The notes under the pieces: model-generated
What the model was told of the DNA's origin: nothing
What the model saw: only the letters and a program-made list of their open reading frames with translations
The model's database searches: none
From: an uncultured Clostridia bacterium
GTDB taxonomy: Bacteria > Bacillota > Clostridia > Christensenellales > Aristaeellaceae
Length of the DNA: 9,952 nt
Reading direction: 5' to 3'
Assembly: GCA_934670175.1 (NCBI GenBank)
Contig: CAKUOX010000075.1
Location: forward strand, 1 to 9,952
Shown: positions 1 to 5,741 of the stretch, piece after piece
Position numbering within the stretch: position 1 is the first letter of the stretch
Layout of the letters: every line of letters begins with the position of its first letter
Program-made: the position numbers and the translations under genes

Positions 1-295
1 TTTGCATGGTCTGCACCAGCTCGTCGATCACTTCATCCTTGCCGTCGCGAATATCCTGCGCCACGCAGCTTCGGATATGGCTGGCGAGCAGCTCCTTGTT
101 GAAGGCGTTGACCGCCGCGTTGACCGCCGCAGACTGCACCAGTATGTCCGGGCAATATGCCCCGTTTTCCACCATGCTGCGAATGCCGCGCACCTGACCC
201 TCGATGCGGTTGAGCCGGTGGATCAGCTTTTTATACTCCTCCGGCGAGCGCTCCTTTTTGCGTTGACTGCAGCAACAGCATTTCTTATCGTCCAT
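1..295 (-). CDS. csoR: CsoR-family copper-sensing transcriptional repressor (3' end cut by window edge)
   Basis: A small all-helical DNA-binding repressor of the CsoR/RcnR (DUF156) family. In this family Cu(I) binding releases the protein from operators in front of copper-export genes. The 98 visible residues include the family core (RLNRIEGQVRGI, residues 27-38) and the Cu(I) ligand set: Cys48 in YCPD, His73 and Cys77 in SHIRSC. The 25- and 4-residue spacings are the same as Cys36/His61/Cys65 of the M. tuberculosis protein. The start ATG at 295-293 follows GGGAGG at 310-305. Family members are about 90-110 residues, so only a few residues should be missing. An odd feature is a run of four cysteines at residues 6-9 near the N-terminus, which the family does not require. 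The gene is transcribed leftward, so the usual partners (copA, copZ) could lie just outside the window. The two matched operators upstream support copper, rather than nickel or formaldehyde, as the signal. Confidence 0.93.
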   Translation of the reverse strand, partial: MDDKKCCCCSQRKKERSPEEYKKLIHRLNRIEGQVRGIRSMVENGAYCPDILVQSAAVNAAVNAFNKELLASHIRSCVAQDIRDGKDEVIDELVQTMQ

Positions 296-327
296 GCCTC
301 ATCGCCTCCCATCTGTCTCCGCGTCAT

Positions 328-344
328 ATACCCCCTGCGGGTAT
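328..344. promoter_or_regulatory. CsoR operator 2, over the transcription start
   Basis: A second copy of the same element, ATACCC-N5-GGGTAT (328-333 and 339-344), with identical half-sites and a different five-base centre (CCTGC). It lies 26 bases, about 2.5 helical turns, from operator 1 and covers the predicted start near 342. Two identical half-site pairs at one promoter make chance unlikely. Confidence 0.82.
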
Positions 345-348
345 TTGC

Positions 349-377
349 ATTATATACCCCCTAAGGGTATTTGTCAA
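349..377 (-). promoter_or_regulatory. Consensus sigma-A promoter of csoR
   Basis: On the minus strand a perfect -35 hexamer TTGACA (377-372) and a perfect -10 hexamer TATAAT (354-349) are separated by exactly 17 bases. Transcription would start near base 342, giving a leader of about 45 bases before the csoR ATG. One CsoR operator fills the spacer and another covers the start site, so an intrinsically very strong promoter appears to be held under tight repression. Confidence 0.88.
354..370. promoter_or_regulatory. CsoR operator 1, between -35 and -10
   Basis: Inverted repeat ATACCC-N5-GGGTAT (plus strand ATACCCCCTAAGGGTAT). On the minus strand it reads ATACCC-TTAGG-GGGTAT, closely matching the known B. 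subtilis CsoR operator type (ATACCC, short centre, G-tract, GTAT). It occupies the whole promoter spacer and touches the first base of the -10, so bound repressor would exclude RNA polymerase. Confidence 0.85.
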
Positions 378-450
378 GTACTCTGCATAGAAATTTTTAA
401 GATCCCGCCGAGTGCGCTGGCTGCGGAGCGTTTTGCCAGTTCCTGCCCTG

Positions 451-491
451 TAAAAAAGCAGCAGGGGAACGAAATCTCGTTCCCCTGCTGC
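451..491 (-). terminator. Intrinsic terminator of the phosphofructokinase gene
   Basis: A perfect 15-bp stem (458-472 with 477-491) with a four-base loop. In the minus direction it is followed by a T-run, TTTTTTA, at 457-451. It starts 22 bases after the phosphofructokinase stop codon and separates that unit from csoR. Confidence 0.93.
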
Positions 492-512
492 CATGTATTG
501 TTGTACGTCCGA

Positions 513-1766
513 TCAGGCTTCCGGAACCGCCTTGACCTTCTTCAGGTTCACAAAGTGCGGCAGACCATTGACGATGTCCAGCTTGGTCTGACCCTGGATC
601 AGCGGCAGGCAATAGTCGATGAAGCCCTGGTTCACGCCGTCGCCGGTCTCGTTGATCCACTCCAGCGGCACCTTCTTTTCGGTGTTCGCCACGATGGTCA
701 GATCGAACAGCTTGGTGTTGCAGGTATACTTGCCATTCTCGCGCGTGCACTCGAAGCCGACCATCTTATCGGTGATGCCCGCAACCGCATTGTCAACGGC
801 GGCCTTGCCGGAGGCAAAGGACTCGTCGATGTCGGTCTGAGAAGCGCAATGCGCCGCGCAGCGCTGCAGCAGAGAGAGCTCGATGCCGCGCACCTTCGCG
901 CCGGTCTCGGCCTTGATGTAATTGGCCAGATAGGCCGCCAGGCCGCCCAGCTGGGTGTGGCCAAAGCTGTCCTTCGTGGCGTTCTTGTTGGCATACTCGG
1001 CGATGAACGTGCCGTCCTTATCGTGGATGCCCTCGGAAACAACCACCAGGCACTTCTTCTTCGCGGCGTAGATTTCCTTCACCCTGGCGGTGAACTTGTC
1101 CATATCGAAATCGACCTCAGGCAGATAGATCAGATCTGCGCCATGATCGCAGTAGTTGGCCAGCGCGGCAGCGGCGGTCAGCCAGCCCGCATGGCGGCCC
1201 ATGCACTCGACGATGGTAATCATGCCGGTATCATACACGGTGGAGTCACGATAGACTTCCATCACGGAAGTGGCGATGAACTTGGCGGCAGAGGCGAAGC
1301 CCGGGCAATGGTCGGTGCCGGCCAGATCGTTGTCGATGGTCTTGGGAATGCCCATGCAGCGCACTTCATAGCCGTTGCGGAGCATGAACTTGGAGATCTT
1401 GTTGCAGGTATCCATCGAATCGTTGCCGCCATTGTAGAAGAAATAGCGGATATTGTACTTCTTGAACATGTCCAGGATCTTGATGTAATCGGTATCGTCC
1501 TCGTCGGGATCCTTCAGCTTATAGCGGCAGGAACCCAGCGCAGAGGAGGGCGTATACTTCATCAGCGCCAGCTCGTCGGGATCTTCCTTGCCCATATCGA
1601 TCAGGTTATCGTTGAGCAGGCCGACGATGCCGTTGCACATGCCGTATACATGCGTGATGGCGTCGCTGTCCAGCGCCGTTTTGATGGCGCCGTAGGCAGA
1701 AGCATTGATGACGGAGCTGGGGCCGCCAGACTGGCCGATGACGGCCGCGCCGATGAGCTTATTCAT
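513..1766 (-). CDS. pfp: Diphosphate-dependent phosphofructokinase (PPi--fructose-6-phosphate 1-phosphotransferase)
   Basis: A cytoplasmic glycolytic enzyme converting fructose 6-phosphate to fructose 1,6-bisphosphate; the PPi form is reversible. It is 417 residues, longer than bacterial ATP enzymes (about 320) and typical of PPi-type and related clade enzymes. Visible motifs are GQSGGPSSVIN (11-21), GGNDS (113-117), PKTIDNDL (141-148, catalytic Asp145 and Asp147) and MGRHAGW (189-195). Two positions that decide the phosphate donor read as PPi-type: Asp116, where ATP enzymes have Gly in GGDGS, and Lys142, where ATP enzymes have Gly in PGTIDND. Residue 115 is Asn where many PPi enzymes have Asp. 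The ATG at 1766-1764 follows GAAAGGAAG (1783-1775) eight bases upstream. The gene stands alone between its own promoter and a strong terminator. Donor specificity rests on motif reading only. Confidence 0.92.
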   Translation of the reverse strand: MNKLIGAAVIGQSGGPSSVINASAYGAIKTALDSDAITHVYGMCNGIVGLLNDNLIDMGKEDPDELALMKYTPSSALGSCRYKLKDPDEDDTDYIKILDMFKKYNIRYFFYNGGNDSMDTCNKISKFMLRNGYEVRCMGIPKTIDNDLAGTDHCPGFASAAKFIATSVMEVYRDSTVYDTGMITIVECMGRHAGWLTAAAALANYCDHGADLIYLPEVDFDMDKFTARVKEIYAAKKKCLVVVSEGIHDKDGTFIAEYANKNATKDSFGHTQLGGLAAYLANYIKAETGAKVRGIELSLLQRCAAHCASQTDIDESFASGKAAVDNAVAGITDKMVGFECTRENGKYTCNTKLFDLTIVANTEKKVPLEWINETGDGVNQGFIDYCLPLIQGQTKLDIVNGLPHFVNLKKVKAVPEA

Positions 1767-1801
1767 AATTAAGACTTCCTTTCAATTCGAGTTGTAAGGT
1801 T

Positions 1802-1818
1802 TTGTTCTCGCGGAACAA
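1802..1818. promoter_or_regulatory. Inverted repeat in the phosphofructokinase leader
   Basis: TTGTTC (1802-1807) and GAACAA (1813-1818) form a perfect six-base inverted repeat with a five-base centre TCGCG. It sits about 12-28 bases downstream of the predicted transcription start. It could be an operator for a dimeric regulator, or a small leader hairpin. No regulator gene that would bind it is visible here. Confidence 0.4.
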
Positions 1819-1836
1819 GCCACGATATCCACATTA

Positions 1837-1865
1837 AATCTAGCATAAACGCGCCGGATTGTCAA
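1837..1865 (-). promoter_or_regulatory. Promoter of the phosphofructokinase gene (extended -10)
   Basis: On the minus strand a perfect -35 TTGACA (1865-1860), a 17-base spacer, and -10 TAGATT (1842-1837) directly preceded by TGC, an extended -10. The start would be near 1830, leaving a leader of about 64 bases. The promoter begins 33 bases after the aldo/keto reductase stop, so the enzyme can be expressed separately from that gene. Confidence 0.75.
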
Positions 1866-1897
1866 ACGTATGCAGGTTATATTTTACACACAATCTA

Positions 1898-2851
1898 TCA
1901 ACATTTCCGCAGATAATCGCGCTGCGCGGCCGTCAGCACGGCGTCACCCGCCTCGGCGAGCGCCAGCACCTGCTCCAGCCTGCTCGCGCCCGCAATTGGG
2001 AAGCAGGAAAACGGCTGTGCGGTGAGCCACGCCAGCGACAGCGCGGCAACGGACAGCCCCGTTTCGCGCGCGAGCTGCTGCGTGCGCGCGAGCACCTCCA
2101 GGTTTTCGGGACAGAGGTAGCGCCTGCGCGCCTTATCCGGCAGCGCCTCCTCCCCGCCCGCGTCCATCTTCGCCAGGAAGCCCTTGGCCTGCGATGAGAA
2201 GCACACGCAGGGCATGCCCGTTTCGACGTGCATCCGATAGGCGCGCGCATCCATCTGAAACAGCGTATCGTCCTCCACCTTCACCTGCCGCGCCAGGCTG
2301 AACTGCGGCTGATCAACAGAAATCGGCACAAGGCCGTGTCGCTCGGCGCAGGCCATGGCCTCGGCGATGCGCTCCGGACGCCAGTTGGAAACGCCCACAT
2401 GCGCCGCCATACCGCCCTCTACCAGCGCGGTCAGCGTCTCCATAATACCCTGTACAGGGCGAGACGGATCATCGCGATGCAGATAGTAAACATCCACGCG
2501 GTCGCACCTGAGATTATCCAGGCTGCGGCGCATATCGTCGGTCACCTCGGCGCGGGAAAGGCGATGCGCATGCATGTTTCCCGGCACGGGATGACCGCCC
2601 TTGGTCGCCAGAACGATCCCGTCGCGATTGTGCCGCTCGGCCATCCAGTGGCCGATGACCTGCTCGCTGCCGCCCTGCACACCGCTTGCGAAATCACCGT
2701 AGATGCGTGCGGTATCGATAAAATTGCCGCCGAGCGCTACGTAAGCGTCCATAAATTCACGCGCGCGGCTCTCCTCGATCCTGCCGCCAAAGTCCATGGT
2801 GCCGAGCGCAATGACGGATGCATCGCGCCCGCAGAATTTCATATATCTCAT
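1898..2851 (-). CDS. Aldo/keto reductase family oxidoreductase
   Basis: A cytoplasmic NAD(P)H-dependent reductase of the AKR superfamily, a TIM barrel of 317 residues, the usual length. The catalytic tetrad is complete: Asp46 and Tyr51 (in FIDTARIYG), Lys84 (ATKGG) and His125 (YYLHRDD). HVGVSNW and, near the C-terminus, the PIAGAS segment match the family's substrate- and cofactor-binding strands. The physiological substrate cannot be read from the sequence. The ATG at 2851-2849 follows GGAGG (2863-2859) with a seven-base spacing; a second in-frame ATG three codons later is less well placed. It has its own promoter and no clear terminator before the phosphofructokinase promoter, so some read-through into that gene is possible. 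A divergent neighbour starts 302 bases upstream. Confidence 0.92.
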   Translation of the reverse strand: MRYMKFCGRDASVIALGTMDFGGRIEESRAREFMDAYVALGGNFIDTARIYGDFASGVQGGSEQVIGHWMAERHNRDGIVLATKGGHPVPGNMHAHRLSRAEVTDDMRRSLDNLRCDRVDVYYLHRDDPSRPVQGIMETLTALVEGGMAAHVGVSNWRPERIAEAMACAERHGLVPISVDQPQFSLARQVKVEDDTLFQMDARAYRMHVETGMPCVCFSSQAKGFLAKMDAGGEEALPDKARRRYLCPENLEVLARTQQLARETGLSVAALSLAWLTAQPFSCFPIAGASRLEQVLALAEAGDAVLTAAQRDYLRKC

Positions 2852-2900
2852 AAAAAAACCTCCGGTAAAAATGGACTATTTCGACACATATGCCGCTTTA

Positions 2901-2929
2901 ATTATAGACGAGCCGCGCGCCGAATTCAA
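2901..2929 (-). promoter_or_regulatory. Promoter of the aldo/keto reductase gene
   Basis: On the minus strand -35 TTGAAT (2929-2924), a 17-base GC-rich spacer, and a perfect -10 TATAAT (2906-2901). Transcription would start near 2894, about 43 bases before the ATG. No clear operator overlaps it. Confidence 0.78.
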
Positions 2930-3040
2930 TGGCTGCTGGAAAATAATGGCAGAAATATGCTCCAGATTTGCAGTAAAAAAATCGAATTGCATAAAATGTG
3001 CCCGAATACAGTCGAATATACCGTGTATATATACATTTTC

Positions 3041-3070
3041 TTCAAAATGCGGCGGCAGGAATTGTATAAA
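3041..3070 (+). promoter_or_regulatory. Possible promoter of the small membrane protein gene
   Basis: TTCAAA (3041-3046) and TATAAA (3065-3070), spaced by 18 bases, are the best rightward -35/-10 pair seen upstream of the gene. The -35 matches only four of six consensus bases. A start near 3077 would put the TGCATATACA repeats in the leader. Other placements in this AT-rich stretch are possible. Confidence 0.35.
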
Positions 3071-3088
3071 AATTGTCGTATAGATTAA

Positions 3089-3118
3089 TGCATATACACA
3101 AAATATTCTGCATATACA
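3089..3118 (+). repeat. Direct repeat pair TGCATATACA, 20-base period
   Basis: The ten-base sequence TGCATATACA occurs at 3089-3098 and again at 3109-3118, exactly 20 bases apart, about two helical turns. Both lie between the candidate promoter and the ribosome site of the membrane protein gene. The pair could be tandem regulator sites on one DNA face. Part of the motif (TATACA) also occurs in the palindrome at 3024-3035. Confidence 0.5.
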
Positions 3119-3153
3119 ATAAGGTATTCAACCGTCGAGGGAGGCTGCTTTTC

Positions 3154-3702
3154 TTGGAACAGATTAAACAAAAGTGGGCGGAATTGTCGAAAAAGCCAAA
3201 CTTCAAGCGCAATGCGCTCATTGCCGTCTGCGCGCTTGTAACGCTGCTGCTGGCGCTGTGTATATCCATCATTATTCGTTCGAATATTCAAAGCAAATAT
3301 GCAAACGCCATCTATCAGACGCAGGAGGAAACCTACCAGAACCTGATCGAGATGACGCAGCTCTTCGCCCGAATCGACGACCCTGATGTAGACGTGCGCA
3401 ACAAGCTGATCCCCGCGCTGAAGGCAAAATATACGGCAGCGCGCTCGCTGAACGATGCGCTGATCTCGGGCTACGGTCAGAAAAACGCCGTAATGAGTCC
3501 GGAGCTGGTCGAGGCCTTCGACGCAGCGTTTGACGCCTACGCGCTGGCCTACCGTCAGGGGATGCCGACCGGTCTCGCCCGCGCGGACATGCGCGAATGT
3601 ATCGAGGACATTCAGCAGATGATCGACGCGCGCTATGTGCCCGTCGTGAAGGAAGAGGACAAGGTGGTCATCATCGACGATTCGACCGAGCTGCTGAACT
3701 GA
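3154..3702 (+). CDS. Small single-pass membrane protein of unknown function, TTG start
   Basis: I do not recognise the family. The 182-residue product has a basic N-terminus, one hydrophobic helix at about residues 20-42 (ALIAVCALVTLLLALCISII) and a mostly helical outer part. The segment around residues 60-135 (YQNLIEMTQLF, then VRNKLIPALKAKY) faintly recalls LemA-family helices, but LemA's conserved core is not clear, so that is only a suggestion. The tail (165-182) is strongly acidic. The TTG at 3154-3156 is chosen because GAGGGAGG (3137-3144) lies nine bases upstream. An upstream in-frame start would extend the protein through an AT-rich stretch with no ribosome site. It is transcribed alone, away from the aldo/keto reductase and toward the cysteine-rich gene. 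Confidence 0.75.
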   Translation: MEQIKQKWAELSKKPNFKRNALIAVCALVTLLLALCISIIIRSNIQSKYANAIYQTQEETYQNLIEMTQLFARIDDPDVDVRNKLIPALKAKYTAARSLNDALISGYGQKNAVMSPELVEAFDAAFDAYALAYRQGMPTGLARADMRECIEDIQQMIDARYVPVVKEEDKVVIIDDSTELLN

Positions 3703-3894
3703 AAAATTGCCGGCGCGTTTCCCTGTGCGCCGAAGCCGCCGCCCAGCAGCCGCCAGATTGCCAGGCCTCGGCTTTCAGGATCCGTAAATCTCGAAAAGCT
3801 GCGCCGGCTGCTTTCGTAAATACATGCATTGATTTTCAGTGCCGGCGCGATATATAAATCCTCCTTGTGGAAAGAGGAAGGACGTCAGTGGGCT
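3703..3894. other. Untranslated tail with repeated GCCGGCGC motif
   Basis: The stretch between the membrane protein stop and the terminator has no supported gene. GCCGGCGCG appears at 3709-3717 and 3841-3849. Its complement GCGCCGGC is at 3801-3808 and can pair with either copy, so two alternative folds are possible. GGCGC (3712-3716) can also pair with GCGCC (3727-3731). No T-run follows these pairings. Confidence 0.4.
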
Positions 3895-3940
3895 GTGGGC
3901 GCGTGCAAAGGAATTCTCCTTTGCACGCTCCCACTTTTGT
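3895..3940 (+). terminator. Intrinsic terminator between convergent genes
   Basis: A stem of 18 positions with one mismatch (3895-3912 with 3917-3934), loop ATTC, followed on the plus strand by TTTTGT. It would end the rightward transcript of the membrane protein gene, though it lies about 190 bases after that stop codon. For the leftward cysteine-rich gene, whose stop is at 3964, the stem is well placed but the minus-strand flank has no T-run, so it may stop or stabilise that transcript only weakly. Confidence 0.8.
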
Positions 3941-3963
3941 CGGGCAGATCTGCGATGTAACGA

Positions 3964-4953
3964 TCAGGAAACGCCGGTCATCGTGCAGCCGCAGCGCGGG
4001 CAGAGCGAGCCGTTTCCAGACAGGCAGGTGGTGCCGCAGTTGGAGCAGGTGCAGCGCGCGCTGCCGCCGCTGTTTGCAGCCACGGAGCCGCAGGTGTAAT
4101 TGCCGCCGGCAGCGGACGTGGTCGACGCCGCGTCATCGTCCGCCTGTTCAAACGCGCAGGAGGACTGCGGGAACAGGGGCAGGGAGAAGAACTCATCGCA
4201 TATATTTTCAGCGAACTCTTCAGACGGCGGGATCTCACAGAAGCCGTATGTGGGAACCATGATGTCCACCTCTGCCAGCACCTTCAGCACGACGGTGACG
4301 CAGACGGTGATCTCGAAGGTGCAGGAACCGATGTAAGTGCCGGATACGCAAATCGCGCTCACGAGGCTTTCGAGGGTGAAGGGAATTACCGAATCGTCCG
4401 GGATACACAGCAGCACATCCTTGTCCACCTTGATGGTGGCCTGACCCATCCATTCCTGGCAGCGCTGATCCACGAAGAGCACGTCGATGGGCACATCCAC
4501 CGTGCACTTCACGCGGGCATACTGCGGACGGTCGCACATGCGCTCGATGCTGAGGTTGGAGATCGCACCCGCCGTGGTGGACGAGCGGCAGCTCTCAAAC
4601 GTCCATGCGCCGTAGGGCTGAGGCAGCGGGCAGCTGCTGCTTTCCGCGTTTTCCACCGCCTCGGCGTGGGAAATGTTCGTGCCGCAGCTGGGGCAGGAAC
4701 AGGTGCACTTGTTGTCGGTGCAGCTGCAGTTGCAGGCCTTGGAGCTGGTGGACTTGCAGCTGCTGCCGGGCAGCACGGGCACGATATTTGAAATGGAGAC
4801 CACTTCATCGTCCAGCTGCTGCTGGGACAGACACGAATCGTAAACATTCTTGACCTGAATGCACACGCGCTTGTTCAGACCGTTGAGAATGTTGCCCTTC
4901 ACATCGCCGGGGCAGGAATCCGCGTTTGCGTTCTTATAACTGTAAAACGACAT
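3964..4953 (-). CDS. Cysteine-rich protein, probably spore-associated
   Basis: 329 residues with 31 cysteines (over 9%), no signal peptide and no membrane helix. Order: a short conserved-looking N-terminus with CPGDVKGNILNGL (14-26) and RVCIQVKNVYDSC (29-41); a cysteine cluster at 66-90 with C-x-C spacings; a central beta-rich part (about 145-245) with alternating strands ending in VDIMVPTYGFCEIPP; then a low-complexity linker and a terminal cluster with CxxC pairs (CSNCG and CPRCGC) like zinc ribbons. The general pattern resembles unnamed clostridial proteins, and the central strands distantly recall the SPOCS/DUF3794 fold of spore proteins; both comparisons are from memory. The ATG at 4953-4951 follows AAGGAGGA (4968-4961) at a seven-base spacing. 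A sigma-K-like promoter lies upstream. Role inferred: a disulfide- or metal-stabilised spore-layer protein. An alternative is a metal-binding protein unrelated to spores. Confidence 0.85.
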   Translation of the reverse strand: MSFYSYKNANADSCPGDVKGNILNGLNKRVCIQVKNVYDSCLSQQQLDDEVVSISNIVPVLPGSSCKSTSSKACNCSCTDNKCTCSCPSCGTNISHAEAVENAESSSCPLPQPYGAWTFESCRSSTTAGAISNLSIERMCDRPQYARVKCTVDVPIDVLFVDQRCQEWMGQATIKVDKDVLLCIPDDSVIPFTLESLVSAICVSGTYIGSCTFEITVCVTVVLKVLAEVDIMVPTYGFCEIPPSEEFAENICDEFFSLPLFPQSSCAFEQADDDAASTTSAAGGNYTCGSVAANSGGSARCTCSNCGTTCLSGNGSLCPRCGCTMTGVS

Positions 4954-5003
4954 TGGTCACTCCTCCTTGAAGCTTGCTCGGGGGCTTTGGCCACCCACAG
5001 TGC

Positions 5004-5029
5004 ATTCTATGTCTTTCGCAAAATTGGGT
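5004..5029 (-). promoter_or_regulatory. Possible sigma-K-type promoter of the cysteine-rich gene
   Basis: On the minus strand CATAGAAT (5011-5004) fits the CATAnnnT -10 shared by mother-cell sigma factors E and K. It is preceded at 16 bases by AC (5029-5028), as in sigma-K promoters. A start near 4997 would leave a leader of about 44 bases before the ATG. The consensus carries little information, so chance is possible, but no sigma-A promoter of similar quality was seen at this position. Confidence 0.42.
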
Positions 5030-5037
5030 GCGGATTC

Positions 5038-5061
5038 GCGCTGTTTTTTGGCGAACAGCGC
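5038..5061. repeat. Hairpin in the divergent intergenic region
   Basis: GCGCTGTT (5038-5045) pairs perfectly with AACAGCGC (5054-5061) around an eight-base loop TTTTTGGC. It lies just upstream of the cysteine-rich gene's candidate promoter. There is no T-run on either side, so it is not an intrinsic terminator. Its role is unknown; it may be a regulator site. Confidence 0.5.
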
Positions 5062-5073
5062 ACATTTCAACCA

Positions 5074-5102
5074 TTGATTCTACATTTATGAAATGATAAA
5101 CT
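5074..5102 (+). promoter_or_regulatory. Possible promoter of the sigma/membrane-sensor operon
   Basis: TTGATT (5074-5079), a 17-base spacer and TAAACT (5097-5102) preceded by TGA, an extended -10. Transcription would begin near 5109, giving a leader of about 84 bases. The region around 5140-5169 (TTGAGG, then TAATAG) is a weaker alternative. The pair is not visibly preceded by an ECF-type GGAAC/-10 promoter, so self-activation is not evident. Confidence 0.38.
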
Positions 5103-5192
5103 CAAAGTATGGGAAAATATTTTACTTTTTCTGCTGCATTTGAGGATGCTCGCGCATCTTAAATAATAGAACGTGGAAGGGAGCGGCGGTTC

Positions 5193-5741
5193 ATGCTTAG
5201 CTGGGCAATGCTGGCCATTGAAAACGAGAGCGATCGGGAATTCATAGAGCGGCTGTACACGCAGAATTACGCAGCCATGCTGCAAAAGGCGAAGGACATA
5301 CTGAAAAATCATCAGCGCGCGGAGGACGCAGTGGAGGCCGTCATGCTAAGGCTGATCGACCGCATCGACCTGCTCCACCGCTGCAATCAGGTCTCCCTGC
5401 ATTCGTATCTGCTTACATGCGTCCGCAACGAAGCGATTGGACAGCTTCGCAGGGACAGCAGGCTCTACCCCGGCGATGCGGAAGAAAAAATGCGCATACT
5501 GCCGGACGAGAGCGCAGCCGTGGATACGAAGCTGATGTACCAGGCGCAGGTGCAAGCTCTGGCAAAGGCGCTGCAGAGTCTGCCGGAACGCGATGCACTG
5601 GCGCTGCGCATGAAGTATTACGAATGTATGGGCGACGCGGAGATCGCCGCAATTCTGAACATCAAGGCCAGCGCCGTTCGTTCGCTGCTCAGTCGCGTGC
5701 GCAGAAAGGTATTTGAACTTCTCAGGGAGGCGGAAGCATGA
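5193..5741 (+). CDS. ECF-like RNA polymerase sigma factor
   Basis: 182 residues, the length of a group IV sigma factor. It should direct RNA polymerase to a small set of promoters. The sigma-2 domain is at about 14-88, with a recognisable region 2.2 (AEDAVEAVMLRLIDRI, 43-58) and the region-2.4-like SYLLTCVRNEAIGQLRRDSR (71-90). After a linker, sigma-4 spans about 123-177, with LPERDALALRMKYY (130-143) and a helix-turn-helix at about 148-172 (DAEIAAILNIKASAVRSLLS). There is no sigma-3 domain. The ATG follows AAGGGAG (5177-5183) by nine bases. The stop overlaps the next start as ATGA (5738-5741), so the two products are made in a fixed ratio. This is the usual arrangement for an ECF sigma factor and its membrane partner. 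The target promoters are not identifiable from the window. Confidence 0.88.
   Translation: MLSWAMLAIENESDREFIERLYTQNYAAMLQKAKDILKNHQRAEDAVEAVMLRLIDRIDLLHRCNQVSLHSYLLTCVRNEAIGQLRRDSRLYPGDAEEKMRILPDESAAVDTKLMYQAQVQALAKALQSLPERDALALRMKYYECMGDAEIAAILNIKASAVRSLLSRVRRKVFELLREAEA

Larger units (their letters stand above)
2864..3153. other. Intergenic region between divergent genes
   Basis: About 300 bases between the leftward aldo/keto reductase and the rightward membrane protein. The left part holds the reductase promoter. The right half (about 2990-3125) is much more AT-rich than the rest of the window and contains a 12-base palindrome TGTATATATACA (3024-3035), a weak rightward promoter candidate and a pair of direct repeats. 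No open frame with a plausible ribosome site is seen in it. Confidence 0.7.

Noticed and set aside
294..1772. A 492-codon plus-strand open frame opposite the phosphofructokinase
   Set aside because: It is the antisense shadow of a gene with clear catalytic motifs. It has no ribosome site and its translation resembles no protein family.
2228..3088. A 286-codon plus-strand open frame across the aldo/keto reductase start
   Set aside because: It is antisense to the reductase, whose full catalytic tetrad is present, and then runs into the AT-rich promoter region.
3073..3153. Upstream in-frame start for the small membrane protein
   Set aside because: No ribosome site precedes it, and the extra residues come from the AT-rich leader with its direct repeats. 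The TTG at 3154 has a good site.
5038..5061. Hairpin considered as a terminator
   Set aside because: There is no T-run on either strand, and it lies upstream of both divergent genes, where nothing needs to be terminated.
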